Made by a program: the position numbers and the translations under genes. DNA of 64,000 nucleotides from Pseudomonas yamanorum (GTDB taxonomy: Bacteria > Pseudomonadota > Gammaproteobacteria > Pseudomonadales > Pseudomonadaceae). Shown here piece after piece: positions 17,655 to 27,374 of this stretch (positions are counted from its first letter, which is position 1; every line of letters begins with the position of its first letter). The notes under the pieces were generated by a model. That model was not told the origin of the DNA. It was given only the letters and a program-made list of their open reading frames with translations, and ran no database searches. The stretch spans positions 5,828,001 through 5,892,000 of the forward strand of contig NZ_LT629793.1 of assembly GCF_900105735.1 (NCBI RefSeq). Direction: 5' to 3'.

Positions 17655-17900
17655 GTTCACTACTCTTTCAAGGAATTCGTGGGTTTGGGCGTTTTGCGCC
17701 TTACCTGCTTGGCAAAAACGGCAGCCAAGGCGCGCAGTTTAGCGTGACCTGCGGGAATTTCGAGGTGGTTTTTTACCGCCCGTGCAATAAATGCAGCAGT
17801 TTTTGGCCACGCTCTGTCAGGGCCTTGACAGCATCGGCTATGATAAGCCCTTTGTTTGTCGGCCTCACCCGGCCAAGTACTTCGTCTGTTCAAGGATCCT

Positions 17901-19601
17901 ATGAGCAAGCCCACTGTCGACCCTACCTCGAATTCCAAGGCCGGACCTGCCGTCCCGGTCAATTTCCTGCGCCCGATCATCCAGGCGGACCTGGATTCGG
18001 GCAAGCACACGCAGATCGTCACCCGCTTCCCGCCTGAGCCCAACGGTTACCTGCACATCGGCCACGCCAAGTCGATCTGTGTGAACTTCGGCCTGGCCCA
18101 GGAGTTCGGTGGCGTCACGCACCTGCGTTTCGACGACACCAACCCGGCCAAGGAAGACCAGGAATACATCGACGCCATCGAAAGCGACATCAAGTGGCTG
18201 GGCTTCGAATGGTCCGGTGAAGTGCGCTATGCCTCCAAGTATTTCGACCAGTTGTTCGACTGGGCTGTCGAGTTGATCAAGGCCGGCAAGGCCTACGTTG
18301 ACGACCTGACCCCGGAGCAAGCCAAGGAATTCCGTGGCACCCTGACCGAGCCGGGCAAGAACAGCCCGTTCCGCGACCGTTCGGTGGAAGAGAACCTGGA
18401 CTGGTTCAACCGCATGCGCGCCGGCGAGTTCCCGGACGGCGCCCGCGTACTGCGCGCCAAGATCGACATGGCCTCGCCAAACATGAACCTGCGCGACCCG
18501 ATCATGTACCGCATCCGCCACGCCCATCACCACCAGACCGGTGACAAGTGGTGCATCTACCCGAACTACGACTTTACCCACGGTCAGTCGGACGCCATCG
18601 AAGGCATCACCCACTCCATCTGCACCCTGGAGTTCGAAAGCCACCGTCCGCTGTACGAATGGTTCCTGGACAGCCTGCCGGTACCGGCGCACCCGCGTCA
18701 GTACGAGTTCAGCCGCCTGAACCTGAACTACACCATCACCAGCAAGCGCAAGCTCAAGCAACTGGTCGATGAAAAGCACGTGTTTGGCTGGGACGACCCG
18801 CGCATGTCGACGCTGTCGGGTTTCCGCCGCCGTGGCTACACCCCGGCGTCGATCCGCAATTTCTGCGAGATGGTCGGCACCAACCGCTCCGACGGCGTGG
18901 TCGACTACGGCATGCTCGAGTTCAGCATCCGTCAGGACCTCGACGCGAACGCCCCGCGCGCCATGTGCGTGCTGCGTCCGTTGAAAGTCGTGATCACCAA
19001 CTACCCGGAAGGCCAGGTCGAAAACCTCGAACTGCCGCGTCATCCGCAGAAAGAAGAACTCGGCGTGCGCAAGCTGCCGTTCGCTCGTGAAATCTACATC
19101 GACCGCGATGACTTCATGGAAGAGCCGCCAAAAGGCTACAAGCGCCTGGAGCCGAACGGCGAAGTGCGCCTGCGCGGCAGCTACGTGATCCGTGCCGACG
19201 AAGCGATCAAGGACGCCGATGGCAACATCGTCGAACTGCGTTGCTCCTACGACCCGGAAACCCTGGGCAAGAACCCGGAAGGCCGCAAGGTCAAAGGTGT
19301 GGTGCACTGGGTGCCGGCTGCGGCCAGCGTCGAATGCGAAGTGCGCCTGTACGATCGCCTGTTCCGCTCGCCTAACCCCGAGAAGGCCGAAGACAGCGCC
19401 AGTTTCCTGGACAACATCAACCCTGACTCGCTGCAAGTTCTCACGGGTTGTCGTGCCGAGCCATCGCTTGGCGACGCACAGCCGGAAGACCGTTTCCAGT
19501 TCGAGCGCGAAGGTTACTTCTGCGCGGATATCAAGGACTCGAAACCCGGTGCTCCGGTATTCAACCGTACCGTGACCTTGCGTGATTCGTGGGGCCAGTG
19601 A
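17901..19601 (+). CDS. glnS: Glutamine-tRNA ligase
   Basis: The 566-residue class I synthetase charges tRNA-Gln. The ATG at 17901 follows AAGGAT; an earlier in-frame codon at 17856 lacks support. HIGH is at residues 52-55 ([15 protein letters not shown]) and a KMSKS-equivalent is in [11 protein letters not shown]. The Rossmann domain, the acceptor-binding insertion and the C-terminal anticodon-binding beta-barrels are all of normal extent. The gene is 20 bp before cysS in the same direction, so the two are probably co-transcribed. Confidence 0.97.
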   Translation: MSKPTVDPTSNSKAGPAVPVNFLRPIIQADLDSGKHTQIVTRFPPEPNGYLHIGHAKSICVNFGLAQEFGGVTHLRFDDTNPAKEDQEYIDAIESDIKWLGFEWSGEVRYASKYFDQLFDWAVELIKAGKAYVDDLTPEQAKEFRGTLTEPGKNSPFRDRSVEENLDWFNRMRAGEFPDGARVLRAKIDMASPNMNLRDPIMYRIRHAHHHQTGDKWCIYPNYDFTHGQSDAIEGITHSICTLEFESHRPLYEWFLDSLPVPAHPRQYEFSRLNLNYTITSKRKLKQLVDEKHVFGWDDPRMSTLSGFRRRGYTPASIRNFCEMVGTNRSDGVVDYGMLEFSIRQDLDANAPRAMCVLRPLKVVITNYPEGQVENLELPRHPQKEELGVRKLPFAREIYIDRDDFMEEPPKGYKRLEPNGEVRLRGSYVIRADEAIKDADGNIVELRCSYDPETLGKNPEGRKVKGVVHWVPAAASVECEVRLYDRLFRSPNPEKAEDSASFLDNINPDSLQVLTGCRAEPSLGDAQPEDRFQFEREGYFCADIKDSKPGAPVFNRTVTLRDSWGQ

Positions 19602-19621
19602 TTCTGTTTTAAGGAACTGTC

Positions 19622-21010
<1,389 letters not shown>

Positions 21011-21030
21011 TTGGTGAATGCTGAATGAAA

Positions 21031-21060
21031 AACGCCCCGACTGGTTCGGGGCGTTTTTTT
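21031..21060 (+). terminator. Rho-independent terminator after cysS
   Basis: AACGCCCCGA pairs perfectly with TCGGGGCGTT around a 5-nt loop, followed by a run of T. It is a textbook intrinsic terminator for glnS-cysS. Confidence 0.95.
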
Positions 21061-21063
21061 GCC

Positions 21064-21230
21064 TATATATCCGTTATTCGGGTATTGGCTGCTATGGGGA
21101 CCGCGCTTGCGGCGGACCACGGGCCGGACGCCTGTGCGGGGACATAGTTGACACATTCAAGGACAGATCAGGCCGGTTCAAGATCAAGCGCAGAGCTGCT
21201 TTTCTGTGGGAGCTGGCTTGCCTGTGATGC
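21064..21230 (+). repeat. Relic of inverted-repeat element plus single REP
   Basis: ATATCCGTTATTCGGGTA matches the terminus of the large element at 52797 (CATATCCGTTATTTAGGTAA). At 21194-21228 GAGCTGCTTTTCTGTGGGAG and the REP core resemble the centre of that element. Most of the arm is missing or diverged. No gene is apparent in 21061-21265. Confidence 0.55.
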
Positions 21231-21265
21231 AGACACCTCGATTCAAACCAATCGCTCAATGAGCA

Positions 21266-21817
21266 TCAGCGCTTGCCACCGACCTCATACCGGCTTTGAA
21301 CAAACCCGTTATCCGACGCATACGTGCCGATATGCCGAAGCTCATGCTCGCCACTCAACGGGCTGAACAAGGGGATCCCCTGACCCAGCACAACCGGAAT
21401 ACGCGTGATGATCATCTCGTCGATCAAACCCGCCTCAAGAAACGCCTGAATCGTCTGGCCTCCGTCGATATACAGGTGTTTCATCCCGCGGTCGGCCAAC
21501 GCTGCCACGAGGCTGGTGACATCCTGGCTCACCACCTCAACCTTGCCCTTCAACTCCGCAGGTAGCTCAACCGATTGATGAGAGAGTGCTATGACCGGCG
21601 TGCCCTCATAGGGCCACTCCGGAAAGGACAACACTTTTTCCAGGGTCTTGCGGCCCATCACCAGCGCATCCACGGTGGCGATGAAGTGTTCATAGGTCAC
21701 GCCATTCAATTCGGCGCCTTCGTACTCAGGGCGATGAAGCCACTCGATATCACCGTCTGGCCCGGCAATAAAGCCGTCGACGCTGGCTGCGATAAAGACC
21801 GAACATTTGCTATCCAT
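21266..21817 (-). CDS. Dihydrofolate reductase / RibD C-terminal family protein
   Basis: From the ATG at 21817, with GGAG about 11 bp upstream, the protein is 183 residues and begins MDSKCSVFIAASVDGFIAGP. This is the RibD_C/DHFR-like NADPH-binding fold: SVDGFIAGPDGDIEWL at the N-terminus, VMGRKTLEKVLSFPEWPYEG in the middle and HLYIDGGQTIQAFLEAGLID near the end. Proteins of this group are uncharacterised reductases; a true folate role is not implied. Upstream extension to 21928 would add an unrelated leader and is not supported. It is divergent from the lepB paralogue. Confidence 0.85.
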   Translation of the reverse strand: MDSKCSVFIAASVDGFIAGPDGDIEWLHRPEYEGAELNGVTYEHFIATVDALVMGRKTLEKVLSFPEWPYEGTPVIALSHQSVELPAELKGKVEVVSQDVTSLVAALADRGMKHLYIDGGQTIQAFLEAGLIDEMIITRIPVVLGQGIPLFSPLSGEHELRHIGTYASDNGFVQSRYEVGGKR

Positions 21818-21977
21818 GGGGCGTGAAACTCCTTTTCTGTGTGCTTGAAAATATCGACTGTCATGGGGCGGCAACGCTAATGTTAATTTAATCTTCCGAT
21901 GCAATAAGCGAGCATTGCCAAAAATCACCGTGGGTACCCGGCGCAGGCCGGTGTCCCTTTTCGTATTGCGAGGATCT

Positions 21978-22646
21978 ATGCGCCGTTGGTTAATCCGCTA
22001 CCGTTACGCGATCATTTTCTGGCTGTGCTTCGGGGTTTTCCGTACGTCCCTGGCCGATTGGAACCCCATTCCATCCGGCTCCATGCGCCCGACGTTGCTT
22101 GAAGGTGATGTGGTGCTGGTCAATCGGGTGGCGTATGACCTCAAGTTACCCCTCACCGATATTTCCCTGGCCAAGCTGGATAACCCCCAGCGCGGCGATG
22201 TCGTCACGTTCTCATCACCCAAGGATGGCATTCGTTTGATCAAACGTATCGTCGGCATCCCCGGCGATACCCTGGAAATGCGCGACGAAGTGCTGTGGGT
22301 CAACGGTACGCCGGCCACCTACAGTAATGGGCAGGACATCAGCGAGCCCATCGCTCCGGGCCACACGGTCCCGGGGATCAAGCTGACAGAGCGTGCGAAC
22401 AACAGCCAGCGCACGATTCAGTTCATGCCGACGGTACGGGCGTTACGCGATTTCGGCCCGGTGGTGGTGCCGGCCGACAGTTACTTCATGCTGGGCGACA
22501 ATCGCGATAACAGCGATGACTCCCGCTATATCGGGTTCGTGCCGCGTCGGCTGTTGATCGGGCATGCGCACCATGTCCTGGCTTCAGCGCAGATCCTGGA
22601 CCATTGGATGCCACGATTGGGCCGATTTGGCGCGCCGATACTCTAG
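21978..22646 (+). CDS. lepB: Signal peptidase I (short paralogue)
   Basis: The 222-residue protein has one N-terminal membrane segment (YAIIFWLCFGVFRTSLA) and the S26 peptidase motifs: catalytic Ser35 in IPSGSMRPTL and the general base Lys89 in IRLIKRIVGIPGD, followed by MLGDNRDNSDDSRYIGFVP. It is shorter than the housekeeping pseudomonad LepB, has only one clear membrane segment, and is not next to lepA or rnc, so it is probably a second signal peptidase. AGGAT precedes the ATG at 21978. Its substrates are unknown. Confidence 0.88.
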   Translation: MRRWLIRYRYAIIFWLCFGVFRTSLADWNPIPSGSMRPTLLEGDVVLVNRVAYDLKLPLTDISLAKLDNPQRGDVVTFSSPKDGIRLIKRIVGIPGDTLEMRDEVLWVNGTPATYSNGQDISEPIAPGHTVPGIKLTERANNSQRTIQFMPTVRALRDFGPVVVPADSYFMLGDNRDNSDDSRYIGFVPRRLLIGHAHHVLASAQILDHWMPRLGRFGAPIL

Positions 22647-22654
22647 TGGGCTGA

Positions 22655-23242
22655 TCATGCTTTTGCGCTGAGCGCCCGCAGTGCAAAACCCGCAATGCAC
22701 TCCAGCTGCTCAGTAGTGGCGCCGCCCTTGCTGGCGATTTTCATGCCGCTGAGGGTGGCCATCAGAAAATCACACGCGCCCGAGAGATCGGTGCCGACGG
22801 CCAATTCACCTTGTTGCTGCGCGCGCTCCAGGGTCTGTTCGAACGCATTGCGCAAACGGCCGGCGCTGTGGGCGGTAAGTTGATTGATTTCTTCATCACC
22901 CACGCCGAACTCGCAGATGGCATTGACCCCCATGCAACCCGCCGTTCCTTCCCGCAGGGCGCGGGTGGCGAAGGATTGCAGGGTGTCGTGCAGTGCCTGC
23001 AGCGGGGTCGGGCCCTGGTTCAGGCGCTCGATCAAGTCGTCGACGCCGGTGCGCTGATACTCGGCCATCGCCAGCAGGTACAACTGACGTTTGTCGCCAA
23101 AGGTGTTGTACATGCTCTGGCGGCTCAGCCCCATGGCCTGCATCAATTCTTCCGTTGAAGCCGCGGCAAAACCCTTGTCGCAGAAAACCCGGATGGCCTC
23201 GCGCAGCACCTGGTCGCGGTCGAATGCTCTGGGTCTTGCCAT
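22655..23242 (-). CDS. TetR-family transcriptional regulator
   Basis: The 195-residue protein has the TetR helix-turn-helix at residues 10-55 (EAIRVFCDKGFAAASTEELM, then GLSRQSMYNTFGDKRQLY). Its ligand domain resembles the C-terminal domain of the YjdC/NemR-like group (GTAGCMGVNAICEFG). It lies 30 bp downstream of an SDR gene on the same strand and is probably co-transcribed with it. A 30-bp palindrome upstream of that SDR gene is a likely operator, which would make this an autoregulated pair. It converges with lepB, 8 bp away. Confidence 0.88.
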   Translation of the reverse strand: MARPRAFDRDQVLREAIRVFCDKGFAAASTEELMQAMGLSRQSMYNTFGDKRQLYLLAMAEYQRTGVDDLIERLNQGPTPLQALHDTLQSFATRALREGTAGCMGVNAICEFGVGDEEINQLTAHSAGRLRNAFEQTLERAQQQGELAVGTDLSGACDFLMATLSGMKIASKGGATTEQLECIAGFALRALSAKA

Positions 23243-23272
23243 GGTTACCTCGGGGAAATTGCAGTTGATGGA

Positions 23273-24025
23273 TCAGGCCAGGTAACCACCGTCGATGGTC
23301 ATGCTGGCGCCGGTGACAAATGCCGCGTCTTCGGACGCGAGATAAGCAACCATTCCGGCAACATCATCGGCAGTGCCTACGCGGCCCAAGGGGATCAGGC
23401 TTTTGATCATGTCCGCATGGGGCCCGTCTGCCGGGTTCATGTCGGTGCTGGTCGGGCCCGGTTGCACGTTGTTGACGGTGATGCCGCGCGGGGCGAAATC
23501 AATCGCCAGGCCGCGGATCATACCGGCGATCGCCGACTTCGTCATGCTGTAGACGCTGGAGCCCAGGAAGCCCGAACGTTGAGCGACCACGCTGCCCACG
23601 GTGATGATCCGGTCACCGTTGTGCATCACCGGCGAGCAGGCCTTGGCCGCCGCAAACGTGGCTCGCACATTGACCGCAAACATCCGGTCGAAGTCTTCCA
23701 GGCTGAAGGTGTCGACGGTGCCCATCAGCAGGATCCCGGCGTTGTTGACCAGGATATTCAAGGCGCCGAAATGCTCGACGGTGGTCGCGACCGCCCGTTC
23801 TATCGCCCCCACATCAGCACTGTCGGCCTGAATCGCCAAGGCTTTTCCGCCCTTGCTTTCGATCAGGCCAACCAGAGCTTGTGCCTTGTCGACAGAGGAG
23901 GAATAAGTAAACGCGACCGCTGCACCTTCATCTGCAAACCGGCGGACAATCGCTTCGCCGATACCGCGGGAACCGCCGGTGACCAGGGCGACTTTATGGT
24001 TGAAGCGAGGGGTGTGAACTGTCAT
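23273..24025 (-). CDS. SDR-family oxidoreductase (FabG-like)
   Basis: The 250-residue classical short-chain dehydrogenase has the cofactor motif VTGGSRGIGEAIVRRF, structural NNAGILL, catalytic YSMTK (Tyr-x-x-x-Lys) and a conserved Ser in the GSVVAQRSGFLGSS strand. The C-terminal ASEDAAFVTGASMTIDGGYL is typical. It probably reduces a carbonyl with NAD(P)H; the substrate is unknown. The adjoining TetR gene and upstream palindrome suggest induction by a reactive or toxic carbonyl compound, which is inference. Confidence 0.9.
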   Translation of the reverse strand: MTVHTPRFNHKVALVTGGSRGIGEAIVRRFADEGAAVAFTYSSSVDKAQALVGLIESKGGKALAIQADSADVGAIERAVATTVEHFGALNILVNNAGILLMGTVDTFSLEDFDRMFAVNVRATFAAAKACSPVMHNGDRIITVGSVVAQRSGFLGSSVYSMTKSAIAGMIRGLAIDFAPRGITVNNVQPGPTSTDMNPADGPHADMIKSLIPLGRVGTADDVAGMVAYLASEDAAFVTGASMTIDGGYLA

Positions 24026-24038
24026 GGGGGAGGCCTGA

Positions 24039-24068
24039 GGTTTAGTGGATTAAATAATCCACTAAACC
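24039..24068. promoter_or_regulatory. 30-bp palindromic operator of SDR-tetR
   Basis: GGTTTAGTGGATTA and TAATCCACTAAACC are perfect 14-bp arms around AA, 13 bp upstream of the SDR start. A weaker relative, GATTAATTAATC, is at 24105-24116. The size and position fit a TetR dimer-of-dimers site. Confidence 0.75.
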
Positions 24069-24159
24069 GTACCAGCCTGGAAATACTTAGCCAAGCTGTT
24101 TTTGGATTAATTAATCTTTAACTGCCGGATGTGCTCTCAAATCCGTCATCAGTCGCCGG

Positions 24160-25089
24160 TCATTTCAGGTCGCTGTAGGTCAACCTGAATTCCGATAGCG
24201 CCGGGTGCTCGGTTTTCCACTGGCGGCCATACGCCTTGGCCGTTTCTATTTCCTCGGTATTCAATGCGCCGCCCAGCTGTCGCAGGTAGCCCGCAGCTTC
24301 GCCGTGCCGAGAGTTCTGCCGGGTACTATCCATGACCAGCCAGTACAGCCCATAGGCGTGGATTTTGTTCTCGGGATAGTGATAGCGGTTGGTGCCACTT
24401 TCATCGATATCGAAGCCGCCGAGCGCACCGGCATAGGTCATGACGCCATCGAGGTCATTCAGCGCAAGCCGTTTTTCCAGGTGTATGCGCTGGTAGGAGA
24501 GGTTGTGGTAATAGGTCTGCATGTTGGCCAGCCACTTCATCGCCGGCGGGAAGCCCTTGAAGGCCGCGTACCTGAGCATGGAGTCGCGGTTGTCACTGGC
24601 CTCCGGGTTTTTGTTATACAGCAGCGCTGCAATGTAATAGGCCTCGGCGCAGCCGGCATCGCCTGCCTTTCTCAGCCACGAGCGGTCTTTGGTCAGTTCA
24701 TACAGCTGCAGCATCGCCTCGCCGTCGCCAGCATCGGCACCTGCCTGGGCGAGGGTCTTGGCCTTGGCCAGGTCGGTTTCGCCACCCAGGCGCATCAGGG
24801 CGTACACATGATCCTGGGCGGCGGCCAGGCGGTACCACGCCTGGGCATCGGGGCCGACACTGCCGACCCGGCGCCGGATGGCCTCGCCCAGGGCATATTG
24901 GGACGGCGCATCGCCGGCCGAGGCGGAGATGGTCAAAGGGGTTTCGCACTCTTCGAATTCACCGAGTTGATACAACTCGAGACCCCGCTGCTTGGCTGCC
25001 TGTTGCTGGCTCGTCAAATGTGAAATCAGCGCATTCAGCGCGTTGAGCAAATCAAACAGCGTGGTCAGTGCATCGGAATGGGTATACAT
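24160..25089 (-). CDS. Sel1-like repeat protein
   Basis: The protein is about 309 residues and made almost wholly of helical pairs of the Sel1/TPR type. Repeats with the small-residue pattern are visible: SAGDAPSQYALGEAIRRR, PDAQAWYRLAAAQDHVYALM, LAQAGADAGDGEAMLQLYEL, LRKAGDAGCAEAYYIAALLY and LRYAAFKGFPPAMKWLANM. No signal peptide is obvious. Starts at 25095 and 25089 are both possible; AGGT at the right distance favours 25089. Such proteins usually serve as protein-protein scaffolds; the partner is unknown. It is monocistronic. Confidence 0.75.
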   Translation of the reverse strand: MYTHSDALTTLFDLLNALNALISHLTSQQQAAKQRGLELYQLGEFEECETPLTISASAGDAPSQYALGEAIRRRVGSVGPDAQAWYRLAAAQDHVYALMRLGGETDLAKAKTLAQAGADAGDGEAMLQLYELTKDRSWLRKAGDAGCAEAYYIAALLYNKNPEASDNRDSMLRYAAFKGFPPAMKWLANMQTYYHNLSYQRIHLEKRLALNDLDGVMTYAGALGGFDIDESGTNRYHYPENKIHAYGLYWLVMDSTRQNSRHGEAAGYLRQLGGALNTEEIETAKAYGRQWKTEHPALSEFRLTYSDLK

Positions 25090-25204
25090 GATCATTACCT
25101 GTATCGGGATACGTTGTCCGATAAAGGTAGGGGGGGCGGTGGGGCCCCAGGTGACAGATAATTATCGGCAGGAGCGCTGCCTTTCCCGCGCTCTGCGCAA
25201 CCAC

Positions 25205-26140
25205 TCAAGCGCTACGGCTGCCACGTATTGCCTGGTCCAGAAACAACGCCGCATTCGCCACAGCCTGCATGCCTTCGGGCAAGATTGCCGCAAACAAATG
25301 CCAGACATGGAACATCCCGGGCCAAACCTCCAGCGACACGCGTACCCGGTTTTCCCCCAGGTGGGTGGCCAGGCGCATGGCGTCGCTGAGCATGACTTCG
25401 TTTTCGCCGATCTGCACCAGAATGGGCGGCAATCCCCTGACGTCCGCGAACACCGGCGATGCATCGGGATCATTCGGCAGCGCACCATTGAGAAACGCTT
25501 TTGCAAGCAGCGTCAGCCCCAGGCGGGAGGCTTGCGGGTCGAGGCCGTCACGGTTGTCGATTGAGGCGCCGGTGTGTTCCAGGTTGGCCCACGGCGACAA
25601 GGCGGCGCCCCCGGCGGGCAGTGGCAGGCCTGCGTTGCGGGCCTTGACCATCACCGACACCACCATCGCGCCGCCGGCCGAATCGCCCGAGAACACGATG
25701 GACCTGGGGTCATTGCCTTGGTCGAGCAGCCAGCGATAGGCCTGCAACGTGTCATCAATAGGCACGGGGAACGGATGCTCGGGCGCCAGGCGGTAGTCGG
25801 GCAGGTAGACCTTTGCACCCAGCAGTTTTGCGAAGTGGCCGGCAAGGCCCAGGTAGCCCCGCGGGTTGCCGCCGACATAACCACCGCCGTGGATGTAAAG
25901 CAGCACCCGGTCCCCCTCAAACCCATCAGGCACGACCATCATGCCCGGTACGCCACCCATATCGACGTCACAAAAGCTGACACCGGCGGGAATCGGATGG
26001 GAACAAAGCACCTGCTCATAAGCCTTGCGCTGCTCATTGAGGGTGAGGGTGGTTTCCTGGCCCGTGAGAAATGGGCCAAAGTCAGCGGCGCAGGCAACCC
26101 ATGCGTCGAGATGGGCTTGGACAAGGGGAGTGAATGCCAT
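25205..26140 (-). CDS. Alpha/beta hydrolase, hormone-sensitive-lipase type esterase
   Basis: The protein is 311 residues from the ATG at 26140, which has GAGG at a suitable distance. Class IV (HSL) esterase motifs are clear: oxyanion-hole HGGG in LLYIHGGGYVGG, nucleophile elbow GDSAGG in IVFSGDSAGGAMV, acid residue near PPILVQIGENEVMLSDA and the catalytic His in VWPGMFHVWHLF. It probably hydrolyses short-chain acyl esters; the physiological substrate is unknown. No signal peptide, so it is cytoplasmic. Confidence 0.9.
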   Translation of the reverse strand: MAFTPLVQAHLDAWVACAADFGPFLTGQETTLTLNEQRKAYEQVLCSHPIPAGVSFCDVDMGGVPGMMVVPDGFEGDRVLLYIHGGGYVGGNPRGYLGLAGHFAKLLGAKVYLPDYRLAPEHPFPVPIDDTLQAYRWLLDQGNDPRSIVFSGDSAGGAMVVSVMVKARNAGLPLPAGGAALSPWANLEHTGASIDNRDGLDPQASRLGLTLLAKAFLNGALPNDPDASPVFADVRGLPPILVQIGENEVMLSDAMRLATHLGENRVRVSLEVWPGMFHVWHLFAAILPEGMQAVANAALFLDQAIRGSRSA

Positions 26141-26245
26141 GGGGGAAAACCTCATAAAGTGATCCCGATACCGGGATTAGCGATGAGGTTCTATTTTATG
26201 GATTCTATTGGAGAACGAATTTCACCACTGCGGCGCCTGTGGGGA

Positions 26246-26614
26246 TCAGCTGCCGCTGTCAGTGCGACGGCTGCTGACTTCAGCCGGCACATCATCCCCG
26301 GCCATGCGCTTGCGGAACAACGCGGTACGTGCCAGCAGCAACGTGGTCACCGGCACCGTGATCGACAGCAGGATCGGGATCAACCAACCGTGCAATACAG
26401 GACCGGACTTGAGCACCGAAAAGTAGATGATCGAGGCCAGCGCCACGCACCAGGCGCCCAAGGTCGAGGCCAACGCCGGCGGGTGCATGCGCTGGAAGAA
26501 GTCTTTCATCCGCAACAACCCAATCGCCCCAATCAGCGCAAACAGGCTGCTCAGCACCAACAATACCGCGACGATCACTTCAACCCACAGCGGTAACACA
26601 TCGACATTGATCAT
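26246..26614 (-). CDS. mrpG: Mrp Na+/H+ antiporter subunit G
   Basis: The 122-residue protein has three membrane helices (VIVAVLLVLSSLFALIGAIG; a second at about residues 40-60; a third in LLSITVPVTTLLLARTALFR). It matches PhaG/MnhG/MrpG in length and in the conserved GLLRMKDFFQRMHPPA region. It is the last gene of the six-gene mrp operon and overlaps mrpF by 4 bp. MrpG is part of the small-subunit group of this multi-subunit cation/proton antiporter. Confidence 0.93.
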   Translation of the reverse strand: MINVDVLPLWVEVIVAVLLVLSSLFALIGAIGLLRMKDFFQRMHPPALASTLGAWCVALASIIYFSVLKSGPVLHGWLIPILLSITVPVTTLLLARTALFRKRMAGDDVPAEVSSRRTDSGS

Positions 26615-26889
26615 TCGATCACCTCCCCACGCAGCAGGAATTTCGCCAGGGCGAACGACCCCACAAAGCCAAACAGCGCAATCAACAACGCCGCTTCAAA
26701 ATAGGTGTCACTGGCATACCGAATGCCCAGCACCAGCATCATCAGCATGGCCAAAATGTACAGGTAATCCAGTGCCAGCACCCGGTCCTGGGCCGACGGG
26801 CCTTTGAACAGGCGCACCAGGGTCAGCACCATGGCCAAGGAGAATAGGAACAGGCTGAACAGGATCGCATTGGAGAGCAGGGCGCTCAT
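26611..26889 (-). CDS. mrpF: Mrp Na+/H+ antiporter subunit F
   Basis: The 92-residue protein has three predicted membrane segments, matching MrpF/MnhF/PhaF. The conserved KGPSAQDRVLALDYLYILAM segment is present. It overlaps mrpE and mrpG by 4 bp each, so translation is coupled. The family subunit is needed for antiporter assembly and has been linked to bile-salt or cholate efflux in some species, a known family point not shown by this sequence. Confidence 0.93.
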   Translation of the reverse strand: MSALLSNAILFSLFLFSLAMVLTLVRLFKGPSAQDRVLALDYLYILAMLMMLVLGIRYASDTYFEAALLIALFGFVGSFALAKFLLRGEVIE

Positions 26890-27374
26890 TCGAAGATCTC
26901 CATCAGGGGCCGTTCGTAGGCGTGTTTGAAGTGCTCGATAAACTGCGCTTCGTCATCCAGGTCGAACACGTGGATCAGCAGGATGCTGCGGTCCAGGGCC
27001 AGTTCCGACCACACGGTGCCCGGCGTCACGCTGGTGATCATCGCCAGCACGGCCAGGCCGTTGGCGTCTCGCAGGTCCAGGGGGATCTTGATAAAGCGCG
27101 AACGCGGCGGGCGCGAGCCGCAGGTCAGGATGCCCCAGGCCACAGCAAGATTGGAGATGATCACGTCACGCCCCACCAGGAAGAACAGACGGATGATCAC
27201 CCCCGGGCGGCGGATGCGGATCGGCAGCGGGCGCAACGGCGCCATCATCCATGGTGCCGCAAAGCCGAGGATCGCCCCCAGCAGCAGGTTGCCGGGGCTG
27301 ACGGACAGGTTCAGCACCAGCCACAACAACCACAATGCCAATGACAGCCACGGGGCAGGGAACAGGCGCTTCAT
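26886..27374 (-). CDS. mrpE: Mrp Na+/H+ antiporter subunit E
   Basis: The 162-residue protein has N-terminal membrane helices (APWLSLALWLLWLVLNLSVS and GNLLLGAILGFAAPWM). Its soluble C-terminal part has the conserved MITSVTPGTVWSELALDRSI and ILLIHVFDLDDEAQFIEHFK of MrpE/MnhE. Overlaps of 4 bp on both sides keep it within the operon. Its length is normal. Confidence 0.93.
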   Translation of the reverse strand: MKRLFPAPWLSLALWLLWLVLNLSVSPGNLLLGAILGFAAPWMMAPLRPLPIRIRRPGVIIRLFFLVGRDVIISNLAVAWGILTCGSRPPRSRFIKIPLDLRDANGLAVLAMITSVTPGTVWSELALDRSILLIHVFDLDDEAQFIEHFKHAYERPLMEIFE

